Assembly: GCF_000296815.2 (NCBI RefSeq)
Contig: NZ_CAIT01000004.1
Coordinates: 62,001-126,000, forward strand
DNA from: Fibrisoma limi BUZ 3
Lineage (GTDB): Bacteria > Bacteroidota > Bacteroidia > Cytophagales > Spirosomataceae
Reading direction: 5' to 3'
DNA length: 64,000 bases
Below are positions 41,751 to 51,021 of the stretch, in pieces. Numbering within the stretch: the first letter of the stretch is position 1; each line of letters opens with the position of its first letter. The translations under genes and the position numbers were made by a program. The notes below the pieces were generated by a model. That model did no database searches and had not been told where the DNA came from. It saw nothing but the letters and a program-made list of their open reading frames with translations.

Positions 41751-42728
41751 ATGCTGTACCCGCTTACCTTCGAGCCGATCTTCAAAGACAAAATCTGGGG
41801 TGGTCAAAAGATTAACACAATTCTGGGAAAAGACTTTTCGCCCCTGCCCAACTGCGGTGAAACCTGGGAGGTTTCGGGGGTAGATGGTAATATTTCGGTG
41901 GTAGCCGAGGGAGCGCTGAAAGGAAAGAACCTGAAGGAACTCGTAGGGGAGTACAAAGAGGAACTGGTTGGCAAACACGTGTATGAGCAATTTGGCGATA
42001 CGTTCCCGCTGCTGGTGAAGTTCATCGACGCCAACGACGACCTGTCTATTCAGGTACACCCGAACGACGAACTGGCGAAAGAGCGGCACAATAGTTTCGG
42101 CAAGACCGAGATGTGGTACATTCTCGAAGCCGACGAAGGAGCGAAGCTGAATTCGGGTTTCAACCGGGAGGTGACGAAAGACGAATACGTAAAAGCCGTG
42201 GCCGACAATACGTTGACGGACATCCTGAATATGGAGGACGTGCACGCGGGCGACGTGTTTTTCTTACCGGCCGGCCGGGTTCACTACATTGGTAAGGGTA
42301 TCCTGCTGGCCGAAATTCAGCAGACGTCCGACATTACGTACCGCATCTACGACTTCGACCGTACCGACGATAAAGGCCAGAAGCGCGAACTCCACACGGA
42401 ACTGGCTGTCGACGCGATCAACTATCAGCACTACGACGACTACAAGACCCGGTACGAGAAGAAACGCAACGAGAGCGTCAATGCCGTCACGAGCGACTAC
42501 TTCGTCACGAACGTACTGAACTTCGATCAGGAGGTTTTGCACGACTACACGCACGTTGACTCCTTTGTGATTCTGGTCTGCGTAGCCGGTGCACTGACGG
42601 TACAAACCGAGGGCGGTTACAACGTACCGCTGACGATGGGGCAGTGTGCGCTGATTCCGGCGTCGATTAACTCGGTGACGCTCGTGCCGGATGGCGACAT
42701 GACCGTACTGGAATCCTACGTACCGTAG
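41751..42728 (+). CDS. manA: Class I mannose-6-phosphate isomerase
   Basis: 325 residues from the ATG at 41751 (MLYPLTFEPIFKDKIWGG); the frame upstream overlaps the fucosidase. The zinc site is in IQVHPND and KTEMWYIL, and the later AGRVHYIG carries another His ligand. It interconverts fructose-6-phosphate and mannose-6-phosphate, feeding GDP-mannose and GDP-fucose. The second half contains the reduced cupin domain (LTVQTEGGYNVPLTMGQCALIPASI). It may be read with the fucosidase, which would link fucose release and mannose metabolism. Confidence 0.94.
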   Translation: MLYPLTFEPIFKDKIWGGQKINTILGKDFSPLPNCGETWEVSGVDGNISVVAEGALKGKNLKELVGEYKEELVGKHVYEQFGDTFPLLVKFIDANDDLSIQVHPNDELAKERHNSFGKTEMWYILEADEGAKLNSGFNREVTKDEYVKAVADNTLTDILNMEDVHAGDVFFLPAGRVHYIGKGILLAEIQQTSDITYRIYDFDRTDDKGQKRELHTELAVDAINYQHYDDYKTRYEKKRNESVNAVTSDYFVTNVLNFDQEVLHDYTHVDSFVILVCVAGALTVQTEGGYNVPLTMGQCALIPASINSVTLVPDGDMTVLESYVP

Positions 42729-42749
42729 CTTTTTGTAATCCTGAAATAT

Positions 42750-42834
42750 TACCCCAAACCCCTGAAGGGGCTTAGCGCTGCTAATGCCAGAATCTTGAAG
42801 TGGCAGCGCTAAGCCCCTTCAGGGGTTTGGGGTA
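42750..42834. repeat. Palindrome family CCCCAAACCCCTGAAGGGG, copy 2
   Basis: Perfect 31-base arms (42750-42780 and 42804-42834) enclose 23 bases. Arm content is CCCCAAACCCCTGAAGGGG then CTTAGCGCTG. A third partial arm (GGTTTGGGGTA) follows at 42850-42860. It lies between convergent manA and a hypothetical gene. Confidence 0.88.
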
Positions 42835-42890
42835 CGGGTCTGTCTCTCCGGTTTGGGGTAAACACAGCATCAATACAAATACTGTTATCA

Positions 42891-43832
42891 TCAGGGATTG
42901 GACGGACTGCGCTCAAATTCGGTCAGGATGGTAGGAGGGGGCTGGTTGCGTATCCGATCATTGAGGAGCTGCACTGTCTGGAGCTGGACCCGATTGGCGT
43001 GGATACGCAACCCATGACCGAATGTAAGGCCCGCCAGCGACCCCCACACCAATGGCGAGTTCAGCGTAGCTGAGCGCCCGTTTGCCCGTTGAATACCGAA
43101 CAGCATGATGCGAGGCAACAAAAAGCTGATGCTGAGGGTATTGATGAGTCCGGCGATGTATTCGACCCGCCGGTTGTATTGCAGGCCATCTTTTACATCC
43201 TGGTTGCCGAGCCGATCGGCCAGTTTTGTCAGTTGCCCGCCCGGATGGAGCTGAATCCCCCGGTACGTATAGCGGTTGCTTAACCCCCGGCGTACAACGC
43301 TTATCGTATCAGCCAGCGACAACGGGCGAACCTGGAACCCTCTGTCGAACAGGGGCGCGTAGTAATCGGCCGATTGACCCCGGAGAAACTGATTATGCGA
43401 CCGTACGGCTTTTTCGTACTGGCGGGCGCGTTGTCCGGTCACGATCAACGAGCCATAGAAAAGCCCGACCCCGCCCAGCATCATCGACAGGTTTGTTTCG
43501 GGACGGTGCAGGGGTGTAAACAATCCGCCCATGAAAAGCCCATAACCGGCTGCATTCATACCGACGTTCACGTGTTGAGCCTGCTGCCCCCGCCGAACGT
43601 ACTTCCGGGTGGCAGGGTTGGTCGATTGGCGGAGGAGGGGCCGCAGTTGCATATCCGACAAGCCACTGGCGTAGTGATAGTCGTAGCTGCGCCGGAACGA
43701 TAAAAAAGCTTGTTGTTTAGTAAGATGGATGGTATCCGCCAGGGGCAGCGAATCCATCTGCGCCAGTACTCGTTGTTCCGGCCCCACACCCAACAGCATC
43801 AACACAAAGAGAGCACGTAGCAGATGCTTCAT
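42891..43832 (-). CDS. Secreted hypothetical protein with hydrophobic segments
   Basis: 313 residues. A signal peptide (MKHLLRALFVLMLLGVGPEQRVLAQ) precedes a basic region and several moderately hydrophobic stretches (NVGMNAAGYGLFMGGLF, MMLGGVGLFYGSLIV, LINTLSISFLLPRIML). The pattern may be a helical membrane protein or a barrel, with Gly-rich strands. I do not recognise the family. It is convergent with manA and alone on its strand until the FG-GAP gene. Function unknown. Confidence 0.68.
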   Translation of the reverse strand: MKHLLRALFVLMLLGVGPEQRVLAQMDSLPLADTIHLTKQQAFLSFRRSYDYHYASGLSDMQLRPLLRQSTNPATRKYVRRGQQAQHVNVGMNAAGYGLFMGGLFTPLHRPETNLSMMLGGVGLFYGSLIVTGQRARQYEKAVRSHNQFLRGQSADYYAPLFDRGFQVRPLSLADTISVVRRGLSNRYTYRGIQLHPGGQLTKLADRLGNQDVKDGLQYNRRVEYIAGLINTLSISFLLPRIMLFGIQRANGRSATLNSPLVWGSLAGLTFGHGLRIHANRVQLQTVQLLNDRIRNQPPPTILTEFERSPSNP

Positions 43833-43977
43833 ACGGTAATCGTCTGATGAAGAAAAGTCTAACCAGACGTTAAGATACCAAATACCAGCGATTTTATAAC
43901 CAGGGCTTTTGGGATTGCTTAGTTGACAAATCGGCTGATCGTTCTACGACGTACAACGAGTCTCTGCTCTGTTGGTA

Positions 43978-45576
43978 TTATCGAAAGGCCGTGTTCAGAT
44001 GCTGTTTGCCACCAGCTATGCTTTTCCGCAACGAATTCCGCAGGAGCGTAATGCCCGTACCCGGCTTGCGCCAGTTTTCCATCATGTCGCGGTATTTGGG
44101 GTTCACCGGCTGGAAGTATGATCCCAGCAGAATATCCTCGTCGCCATCCTGATCGACGTCCCCGGCGTCCATCGTCAGCCAGCGCCCGCGACCGGCATTG
44201 GCGAATGTTCGGGGCCGGAAGCTGAGCTTACCTTCATTCTCGAAATAGACAAACCCCTGATTAGGCTGCTGCGTAAAATCCGGGAAATAAGCAATGGCCG
44301 CGAGATCAATGTCGCCGTCCTGGTCAAAGTCGCGGGCTATAACCTGACTGGCACCGTGCATCGGATAAAACCAGGCTTGTTTAAAGCGGAACTGACCGTT
44401 GTTCAGAAAGATACGGACCCCGTGGTATGCTTTCGGTACGATCGAATAATCAGCGTTGTCGCCGTTGGTGTACACCAGGTCCTCGTCGCCGTCGCGGTCA
44501 ACATCGGATAGAGTTACGTAGCTGGAGCCATAGATCGGCGGAAACCGAAGCACGGTTTCTTTCCGAAAAAAGCCATTGCGCAGGTTGTAGAACACGGCCA
44601 CCTGCTCGTCGCCCTGCGTCAGCAACGCTACAATATCGGGCCACTGATCGCCGTCTACGTCGCGGATAATGGTCTGGCGGGCACCCGGTACGGCCTCAAT
44701 TACGTGCGCTTTATACCCCGACGATAGCTGTTCATGCCAGGTCAGTTGCCCGAGGTAATGCCCAAACTGACAGATCACTACGTCTTCGCGCCCGTCGCGG
44801 TTCAGGTCGGCAAAGGCCGCGTGTACGGGCCGCTGCAGGGTCTGGATGCGGGACGTAGCCGGTTGCCGGGGATTCGGCAGGTGAAGCCACTCGCCGGTCT
44901 GCTGGTCGTTGGGGTCCATCAGGCCGATGGCGAGCAGGTCGAGGCTACCGTCGCGGTTCGTGCGCAAACCGACAGGCGGACTGCCGACCCGGACCGTATC
45001 CAGTCGCTCCAGCCGGTCATTGAATGCATAGAGGTGGCCCGACCGGTCACCAGCCCAGATGCGATGCGACAGCGAGTCATACTGAAGCAGTGTAACCATA
45101 CCATTGAGCGTGCCGGTTGGGGTCTGCACCAGAAAGAGGGGGAGTTCAGCCTGAACAGGACGGTGGGCGGGCTGGGGGCGGGGCGTATCCGGCGCTTCGG
45201 TCTGGTAGTAGGCTACAATCTTTTGCCAGTCGGAGGGGTGAATCACCGGCGTTGTTGGAAAAAGCCCGGAAGCGATCACGCGTTGCTGTTCGGCCGGATC
45301 GGCGATCGTCGAATAAAAAGCCATCTGCTCGGTAGAAACCCCAAGCCGTACGGCCATGTTGGGCAAAACCCCCTGCTGCCAGGTTGCCTTATCGAGCAGC
45401 GACGGATCGGGAAACTGATGGCAGCTACTGCAATGGGCCTGCGCCAATTGTTGGCCTGTCAACTGAGTAGCTTTGGGCGTGGCCGTTTCGGAGGCCGACG
45501 ACGACCGACAGGCCATCATTCCGGTCTGTATGAGCAGCGTAGTAATCAGAATAGCAAGAAGACGCAGAGACGACAT
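43978..45576 (-). CDS. Lipoprotein with cytochrome c motif and FG-GAP/VCBS repeats
   Basis: 532 residues. A lipoprotein signal (LLIQTGMMAC) is followed by one heme c motif CSSCH (about residues 49-53) with HQFPDP and then beta-propeller repeats of the VCBS/FG-GAP type: DVDGDQWPDIVA, DVDRDGDEDLVY, DFDQDGDIDLAA and DVDQDGDEDILL are Ca-binding loops. A distal Met ligand is likely in LPNMAVRLG. The arrangement resembles planctomycete/Bacteroidota dehydrogenase-associated proteins, but no pyrroloquinoline or flavin site is visible. It may be an outer-membrane electron-transfer or adhesion protein. A TACATTTG box is close to its start. Confidence 0.85.
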   Translation of the reverse strand: MSSLRLLAILITTLLIQTGMMACRSSSASETATPKATQLTGQQLAQAHCSSCHQFPDPSLLDKATWQQGVLPNMAVRLGVSTEQMAFYSTIADPAEQQRVIASGLFPTTPVIHPSDWQKIVAYYQTEAPDTPRPQPAHRPVQAELPLFLVQTPTGTLNGMVTLLQYDSLSHRIWAGDRSGHLYAFNDRLERLDTVRVGSPPVGLRTNRDGSLDLLAIGLMDPNDQQTGEWLHLPNPRQPATSRIQTLQRPVHAAFADLNRDGREDVVICQFGHYLGQLTWHEQLSSGYKAHVIEAVPGARQTIIRDVDGDQWPDIVALLTQGDEQVAVFYNLRNGFFRKETVLRFPPIYGSSYVTLSDVDRDGDEDLVYTNGDNADYSIVPKAYHGVRIFLNNGQFRFKQAWFYPMHGASQVIARDFDQDGDIDLAAIAYFPDFTQQPNQGFVYFENEGKLSFRPRTFANAGRGRWLTMDAGDVDQDGDEDILLGSYFQPVNPKYRDMMENWRKPGTGITLLRNSLRKSIAGGKQHLNTAFR

Positions 45577-45841
45577 TTAACAAATGTAACAGTTTTGAGC
45601 CGTTAGAGCGAAAAGCGATCACAGCAGCCGCTATCAGACTATCGGTAAACACGAACTAAAACCATGAACATGAGCGATCACCGCTGCCACTGACATAGAC
45701 TGTAAGGGGCACGATCGAACAGACAAGGCGGATCAAGTCTTGACTAAACGAAAAATAGTGAAGCAGTAACCATGACCAAGTGATAGTCTCAACGTCTATA
45801 TACTTGAGTAACATTACTGCACTTTAGTTGTATCACTTATC
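45577..45841. other. 265-base divergent region, mostly empty
   Basis: Between the divergent cytochrome c/FG-GAP gene and a small plus-strand gene. The only motif is TACATTTG on the minus strand at 45581-45588, so near the FG-GAP start that a transcript from it would be leaderless. No promoter for the plus gene was found. Confidence 0.35.
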
Positions 45842-46054
45842 ATGCAAACGTATACTATACTGATTCGACCAATCAGCACTACGTCAACCCACAAATGGCA
45901 ATCATTCGACCAGCTTACGGCTGTCAACCTGGAGGAAGCTACTCAATCAATGGAGCGGAAAAAGCAGTGGGAAAAGTGGCCCCTTGATGAGTATTGTCTT
46001 GTGTCCAGCGTTGAGTATAAGACATTGCTCAAACGGGGAGAAATAATCGACTGA
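45842..46054 (+). CDS. Small protein, unknown (70 residues)
   Basis: 70 residues, charged, no signal peptide or membrane segment: YTILIRPISTTSTHKWQSF then a helix-rich part with MERKKQWEKW and EYCLVSSVEYKTLLKRGEI. It starts with ATG, keeps a clean alternating beta/alpha hydrophobicity pattern and has no better-scoring antisense gene, so it may be real. It lies 76 bases before the DUF2167 gene. No homolog recognised. Confidence 0.45.
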   Translation: MQTYTILIRPISTTSTHKWQSFDQLTAVNLEEATQSMERKKQWEKWPLDEYCLVSSVEYKTLLKRGEIID

Positions 46055-46130
46055 CAACAGACTAGCTTACATCGGGCGGAGGACTACGCATAATAAATAC
46101 GCGTGCCGATTTTTGGGAATATGTTGACTT

Positions 46131-47075
46131 ATGGCCTTTTTACATACAGTTTTACATACTACCATTCGTACCTCCGTGAAAAAGTATTTACTGATAATGA
46201 GCTGTCTGGTGGCAGTTCCTGCGCTTCTGTTCGCGCAAACCGATGCCGATCAGGCCGTAATTGATTCCATCAACCGTACGTTTACCTACCAGACGGGCGT
46301 CATCGCGCTTAAAAACGGCATGGCGAAGCTGACAGTCCCCAAGGGATTCAAGTTTCTGGATGCCGATCAGAGCCGCCGGGTGCTGGTCGATCTATGGGGT
46401 AACCCAGCCGATGTATCCTCCTCTACGCAGGGTATGCTGTTTCCGGAGCAGGGCGGACCACTGGCCGAGCAGTCGTGGGCGTTCAACGTCACCTACGACG
46501 AGATGGGCTACGTGAAGGATGAAGACGCTGATGAAATTGACTACAACGACCTACTGAAAGACATGCAGGAAGGCACGGAAGAAGAAAGTGCCGACCGCGT
46601 AAAAAATGGCTATCAGTCCATTGCACTCGTCGGCTGGGCATCGCCCCCGTTCTACGACAAAGAACATAAGGTGTTGCACTGGGCCAAGGAAATCAAATTC
46701 GGCGACAGTGCTACGGTCAATACGCTCAACTACGACGTACGGATTCTGGGTCGCAAAGGCGTTATCAGCCTGAATGCCATCGCCGGTATGAACGAACTGG
46801 CGGCTGTGAAGCAGCAGATTCCGGGCGTAATTGGCAGCGTAGCGTTTGAATCCGGAAATAAATACACCGATTTCGATCCGAAGCTGGACGAGGTAGCGGC
46901 TGTCGGGATCGGCGGGCTGGTGGCTGGAAAAGTGCTGGCCAAAGTCGGGTTCTTTGCCCTGATTGCCAAGTTCTGGAAGCTGATTCTGATCGGTGTTGCC
47001 GGAGGGTTATCGGCTTTGCGTAAGCTGTTGGGTGGTAAAAAAGTAGTGGATGAACCAGCAGGAGAAGTTTCGTAA
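46131..47075 (+). CDS. DUF2167 membrane protein
   Basis: 314 residues. The N-terminal hydrophobic segment (KKYLLIMSCLVAVPALLFAQT) is a signal peptide, possibly preceded by a non-essential extension; MSCLVAV could also be a start. The DUF2167 core has TVPKGFKFLDADQSRRVLVDLWGNP, YDEMGYVKDEDADEIDYNDLL and LVGWASPPFYDKEHKVLHWAKE. The C-terminus has a Gly-rich membrane helix (ILIGVAGGLSALRKLLGG). Family members are inner-membrane proteins of unknown role. It is ended by a strong terminator. Confidence 0.88.
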   Translation: MAFLHTVLHTTIRTSVKKYLLIMSCLVAVPALLFAQTDADQAVIDSINRTFTYQTGVIALKNGMAKLTVPKGFKFLDADQSRRVLVDLWGNPADVSSSTQGMLFPEQGGPLAEQSWAFNVTYDEMGYVKDEDADEIDYNDLLKDMQEGTEEESADRVKNGYQSIALVGWASPPFYDKEHKVLHWAKEIKFGDSATVNTLNYDVRILGRKGVISLNAIAGMNELAAVKQQIPGVIGSVAFESGNKYTDFDPKLDEVAAVGIGGLVAGKVLAKVGFFALIAKFWKLILIGVAGGLSALRKLLGGKKVVDEPAGEVS

Positions 47076-47104
47076 TTGACTGGTTCTGTTACGAAACCGG
47101 TCAG

Positions 47105-47145
47105 AAAGCCGGGTGCTGTCGCAAGAGGATGGCATCCGGCTTTTT
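47105..47145 (+). terminator. Rho-independent terminator
   Basis: AAAGCCGGGTGC (47105-47116) pairs with 47132-47143 (one G-U) around a 15-base loop, followed by T residues. It ends the DUF2167 gene and precedes the gluconokinase gene. Confidence 0.88.
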
Positions 47146-47207
47146 GTTTTATGCCGCCTTTGCCCAAACTTGCGTTTGTATAGCCACCAAAACCCACCTG
47201 TCGCGGT

Positions 47208-48674
47208 ATGAACTGTTTTGTCGGGGTCGACATCGGAACCACGAATGTCAAAGCCCTCGCCATGTCGGCGGATTTGAGCCGGATTGTTGCCCATGCGTCA
47301 TCAACCGTTACTACCCTTACTCCCGAACCGGGATATGCTGAACAGGACCCTGATGAAATCTGGCAGGCATTGAGCCGGGTGATGGCGGAAGTAAGCCGCG
47401 AAGTGGACGCCGATGGCAGCACCATCACACACGTAGCGTTTAGCTCAGCCATGCACAGTTTACTGGCTATGGATGTTGACGGACAGCCCCTCAGCAAGGC
47501 CATTGTCTGGTCCGACAACCGCGCCGAAGCCCAGGCCGACGACCTTCGGAAAGGGCCTGATAAACTCGGTCAGTTCCTCTATCAGCAGACGGGGGTGCCT
47601 GTTCATCCCATGTTACCCCTCTGTAAGCTGGCGTGGCTGCGCGAAAACGACCCCAGGTTGCTTCGTCGGTCGGCTCATGTTGGGTCTATCAAGGAGTTTT
47701 TGTGGTTTCGGTTGACCGGTACGTTTGAGGTTGACTACTCCATTGCCACGGCCAGTGGCCTGTTCAATGCCACCAGTCGACAATGGAGCGAGGAAGCTAT
47801 GCAGTTTGCGGGAGTTCGGCCGGACCAGCTATCGGCGCTGGTACCTACTACGCACCGCCGGCCATTGCAATCCAATACCTGGACATCGGCGCTGGGTTTG
47901 CCGGTGGGTGTTGAGTTGCTGATTGGGGCCTCGGATGGCTGTCTGGCTAATCTGGGAGCCGGGGCCGTAGCTACTGGTATCACTACGCTGACCATTGGCA
48001 CCAGCGGAGCCATTCGCCAGACGGTTCGGCAACCGTTGCGCGACCCGCAGGGCCGACTGTTCTGCTACATATTAGACGAAGGCTACTACGTAGTCGGCGG
48101 GCCGACCAACAACGGTGGGAATGTACTGGAGTGGCTTTCAGAGCGGTTCATGCGCCAGGAGACCGAGGCTGTACTGACGCAGGCGGAGGAGGTAGCAGCC
48201 GGAGCTGATGGGTTGCTCTTTCTGCCGTACCTCCAGGGCGAACGTGCTCCCCTCTGGGATGCCCACGCGCGCGGAGCGTATCTGCACGTCGACTGGCAGC
48301 ACACGCAGGCCCATTTCGTGCGGGCAGCACTGGAAGGTGTTCTGCTGAATTTGCTGACCATCAATGAGCTGCTGGCTACGAAGATCGGCGCTACGCGGGT
48401 TATTCACGCCAACGGAGGCTTTGCCCAGTCGGCCTTCTGGGTGCAGATGCTGGCCGATATGGCGGGGGTTCCCGTGCGGCTCAACGCCAGTAACGAGAGT
48501 GGCGCTATCGGGGCCATCCTCCTGACCATGAAAGCCGTCGGATTGGTCAAGTCACTGGACGAAGCCGCCGAGCGGGTCGAATTTGGCGTTACGTTCGAGC
48601 CTAACGCATCCCGGCACCGCCTGTACCGGGACGTTCTCCGACGCTTTCAGGAAGCGATCGAAACGGTGGAGTAG
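47208..48674 (+). CDS. gntK: FGGY-family gluconokinase
   Basis: 488 residues. The FGGY kinase pattern is complete: GVDIGTTNVKALAM as phosphate loop 1, AFSSAMHSLLAMD, AIVWSDNRA, and in the C-terminal domain GGPTNNGGNVLEWL, QGERAPLWDAHARGAYL and HANGGFAQSAFWVQMLAD. The motif NNGGN with the region SAMHSL is that of gluconokinases of the FGGY type. It would phosphorylate gluconate to 6-phosphogluconate in the cytoplasm. The stop lies three bases from the convergent lycopene cyclase stop. Xylulokinase is the main alternative. Confidence 0.85.
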   Translation: MNCFVGVDIGTTNVKALAMSADLSRIVAHASSTVTTLTPEPGYAEQDPDEIWQALSRVMAEVSREVDADGSTITHVAFSSAMHSLLAMDVDGQPLSKAIVWSDNRAEAQADDLRKGPDKLGQFLYQQTGVPVHPMLPLCKLAWLRENDPRLLRRSAHVGSIKEFLWFRLTGTFEVDYSIATASGLFNATSRQWSEEAMQFAGVRPDQLSALVPTTHRRPLQSNTWTSALGLPVGVELLIGASDGCLANLGAGAVATGITTLTIGTSGAIRQTVRQPLRDPQGRLFCYILDEGYYVVGGPTNNGGNVLEWLSERFMRQETEAVLTQAEEVAAGADGLLFLPYLQGERAPLWDAHARGAYLHVDWQHTQAHFVRAALEGVLLNLLTINELLATKIGATRVIHANGGFAQSAFWVQMLADMAGVPVRLNASNESGAIGAILLTMKAVGLVKSLDEAAERVEFGVTFEPNASRHRLYRDVLRRFQEAIETVE

Positions 48675-48677
48675 CCG

Positions 48678-49895
48678 CTACCCAAACCACCGCCGACGTA
48701 TAACGTCGAAGAAAGCCGCGGTAAATGGCCACCAGGGCATGGTCGTGAACAGACGGAGTTCCTCGATCAACCGCGTGTCTTCGTCGAGAAACTTGAAAAC
48801 GCGACGCGGGTTTTCCACGTAAACCCGCGTAAACACGTCGTCGGCGGGATGGCGGTGTTTCTCCAGCACGTTCAGAAAAACGCTGTCATAGAGTTTGAAC
48901 CGTTGGTCGAACCAGGCAGGGTTGCGGTTGGGTTTGCCGGTATCCACCAGGTTTTGCACAATGTCGCGCAGGTAACGTTGCGTGCGCTGGAACGTATAGC
49001 CCGTCGATGCTTTAGTATGACCGCCCGCCGTACCAATTCGGACGATGTGTTCGGAGGGGTTTTCCTGCGTTGGCTCATCGGTCATGGGAATGACCCCGGT
49101 TTCGACCTCGCTGATCTGGTACGTTGTGGTGTCGATCTGCTGATCAAATGGACCGGCCTCCTTAAGCCATTCCTGCCCCCTGATGATACTGCCCGTATCG
49201 ATATGCTGTTCGATATACCGGCGCAGTACATTTTCGTATTCTTCTTCGGTCAGGAGCTTATCGTTGAACAGCGTAAACTCGACCAGCGCCGTCCGTTCGT
49301 CGAATGGCAGGACGTAAACGAATCGGCAATCGCCGTGCTGCTCCACCCGAAAATCCATTATCCGGGGGCGTTCGGGGTCAAAACACGGCTTTTCAGTACG
49401 GATCACCCACCCTCGAAAATGTTGCAGCAAGTTGTGATGTTCGGGCTGGTTCATCTTCAGGGCAAACGTACTGTCGAAGACATAATCGGCGATGTAAGGT
49501 TCATCGTCGGCGATCACAAACCCACCCTGCGGGGTGTCCTTGATCCGGTTGATGGTTGCCTGCTGAAACTCAATGTTACTGTGTGCATTGAGTTTCTCCC
49601 GCATGAAATCATAGAAGTCGATACCGCGCAGCATTTTATACTGGTAGTCGCCCAGATCGAGCGGCCCGGCATAGGTAGTGCCATGAAAATCGACCGTCCG
49701 CCATTTACGGAACACAATCGACTCAAACGGTCCGGCATCTCGTTCCCAGAAACACCAGGTGCGGTCGTTGCGATCTTTAGAGTCCCGGTCAAGTATCAGG
49801 ATCGAGCGATCGCTCAGCGGTGACTGACTCAGGTAATACGCCAGACTTAAACCCGCCATGCCGCCCCCGGCGATGATGAAGTCGTATTTTTTCAT
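48678..49895 (-). CDS. crtY: Lycopene beta-cyclase
   Basis: 405 residues. The N-terminal FAD/NAD-binding motif DFIIAGGGMAGLSLAYYLS is followed by the CrtY signatures WCFWERDAGPFE, YVFDSTFAL, HFRGWVIRTEKPCFDP, PRIMDFRVEQ and GTAGGHTKASTGYTF. It closes both ends of lycopene to give beta-carotene, consistent with the yellow-orange colour of this group, and its membrane association is peripheral. Other crt genes are not in the window. The gene follows lipA after a terminator, but may have its own promoter. Confidence 0.93.
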   Translation of the reverse strand: MKKYDFIIAGGGMAGLSLAYYLSQSPLSDRSILILDRDSKDRNDRTWCFWERDAGPFESIVFRKWRTVDFHGTTYAGPLDLGDYQYKMLRGIDFYDFMREKLNAHSNIEFQQATINRIKDTPQGGFVIADDEPYIADYVFDSTFALKMNQPEHHNLLQHFRGWVIRTEKPCFDPERPRIMDFRVEQHGDCRFVYVLPFDERTALVEFTLFNDKLLTEEEYENVLRRYIEQHIDTGSIIRGQEWLKEAGPFDQQIDTTTYQISEVETGVIPMTDEPTQENPSEHIVRIGTAGGHTKASTGYTFQRTQRYLRDIVQNLVDTGKPNRNPAWFDQRFKLYDSVFLNVLEKHRHPADDVFTRVYVENPRRVFKFLDEDTRLIEELRLFTTMPWWPFTAAFFDVIRRRWFG

Positions 49896-49900
49896 GCGGC

Positions 49901-49933
49901 AAAAGAAAAGTCCGAACGGATCGCCCGGACTTT
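49901..49933 (-). terminator. Terminator between lipA and crtY
   Basis: On the minus strand, AAAGTCCG (49926-49933) pairs with CGGACTTT (49907-49914) around an 11-base loop and is followed by TTTTCTTTT. It lies 50 bases after the lipA stop. Confidence 0.78.
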
Positions 49934-49982
49934 ACTACTAAATAACAGTTACGCCGAATTGTTTGCAACTCTTCTGTTAAAT

Positions 49983-50861
49983 CTACACCAGCACATGTCG
50001 TTCGGCATGGTAGCTCGACCGTACCAGCGGTCCGGATTCAACGTATTTCAGGCCGCGTTTCAGGCCTTCTTCGCGGTACATGGCAAACGTATCGGGGTGA
50101 ATCCACTCGATTACCTCGTGGTGCATTTTGGTCGGTTGCAGGTACTGCCCGAGCGTCAGGATATCCAGGCCGTTTTCAACCAGGTCGTCCATGGCTTTAA
50201 ACACCTCGTCGTGCGTTTCGCCCAGGCCGAGCATGATTCCCGATTTAGTACGTTGGCCGTATTCCTTGGTCCGGCGAATCTGCTCGAGGCTGCGTTCATA
50301 TCGGGCCTGCGGCCGCACCCGGCGGTACAGGCGTTCCACAGTTTCCATGTTGTGTGATACGACTTCCTGCCCGGCCGAAATCATCCGGGTGAGGGCTTCC
50401 CAGTTCCCTTTGGTATCAGGAATCAGGGTTTCGATGGTTGTCGCTGGCGAAGCTTCTTTCACAGCCCGAACGGTCTGGTACCAGATTTCGGCACCCCGAT
50501 CTTTCAGTTCGTCGCGGTTAACGGACGTAATCACGGCATGCTTGACCTTCATCAGCACGATGGCTTCGGCTACGCGCCGGGGCTCGTCAGTATCGTATTC
50601 ATTGGGCCGACCCGTGGCTACGGCGCAGAACGTACAGCTCCGGGTACAGACGTTGCCCAGAATCATAAACGTGGCCGTACCGGCACCCCAGCATTCGCCC
50701 ATGTTCGGACAGTTGCCGCTCTCGCAGATGGTATGCAGTTTATAGGTATCGACCAGTTTTCGAACTTTGGCGTATTCCGGGCCGATCGGCAGCTTCACAC
50801 GCAGCCAGTCCGGCCTTTTCTTACGTTGTTGTTCGGAGGGTATTACAGGTAGTTCGATCAT
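49983..50861 (-). CDS. lipA: Lipoyl synthase
   Basis: 292 residues. The two [4Fe-4S] clusters are marked by [12 protein letters not shown] (auxiliary) and CTRSCTFC (radical SAM). RSSYHAER near the C-terminus supplies the Ser ligand. It inserts two sulfur atoms into octanoyl groups on lipoyl domains, using SAM radical chemistry. Length is standard. A two-box promoter is just upstream, so it is likely transcribed on its own; a GA-rich hairpin lies beyond it. Confidence 0.97.
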   Translation of the reverse strand: MIELPVIPSEQQRKKRPDWLRVKLPIGPEYAKVRKLVDTYKLHTICESGNCPNMGECWGAGTATFMILGNVCTRSCTFCAVATGRPNEYDTDEPRRVAEAIVLMKVKHAVITSVNRDELKDRGAEIWYQTVRAVKEASPATTIETLIPDTKGNWEALTRMISAGQEVVSHNMETVERLYRRVRPQARYERSLEQIRRTKEYGQRTKSGIMLGLGETHDEVFKAMDDLVENGLDILTLGQYLQPTKMHHEVIEWIHPDTFAMYREEGLKRGLKYVESGPLVRSSYHAERHVLV

Positions 50862-50881
50862 GGCTCCACAATCCTTTCCAA

Positions 50882-50911
50882 CAAAATTACTTTTCCGCCC
50901 GTAAAGTTCAA
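50882..50911 (-). promoter_or_regulatory. Promoter of lipA, both boxes (TTG-N19-TAATTTTG)
   Basis: On the minus strand TTG at 50909-50911 and TAATTTTG at 50882-50889 are 19 bases apart, the Bacteroidota spacing. A transcript start near 50875 would give a leader of about 15 bases before the lipA ATG. Confidence 0.7.
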
Positions 50912-50936
50912 GATAAAGGAGGAAAGGAAGGAAAGG

Positions 50937-51013
50937 GGAGAAAGGGAGGAGGGAGGAAAGGAGAAAGGAATTGGATAGTCCCCTTTCTCCTTTCCTCCCT
51001 CCTCCCTTTCTCC
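50937..51013. repeat. GA-rich inverted repeat, copy 4, perfect 32-bp arms
   Basis: Bases 50937-50968 (all purine) and 50982-51013 (all pyrimidine) are exact reverse complements with a 13-base loop. It begins nine bases after the stop of the 51022-51792 gene and ends 26 bases before the lipA promoter. It is the best-preserved member of the family and can form a very stable hairpin or H-DNA-like structure. Confidence 0.9.
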
Positions 51014-51021
51014 TTCAAAAT

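Noticed and set aside
44734-45606. 290-codon plus-strand ORF
   Set aside because: Antisense to the cytochrome c/FG-GAP lipoprotein, which has clear motifs.
48849-49823. 324-codon plus-strand ORF
   Set aside because: Antisense to crtY over its whole length, no domain recognised.
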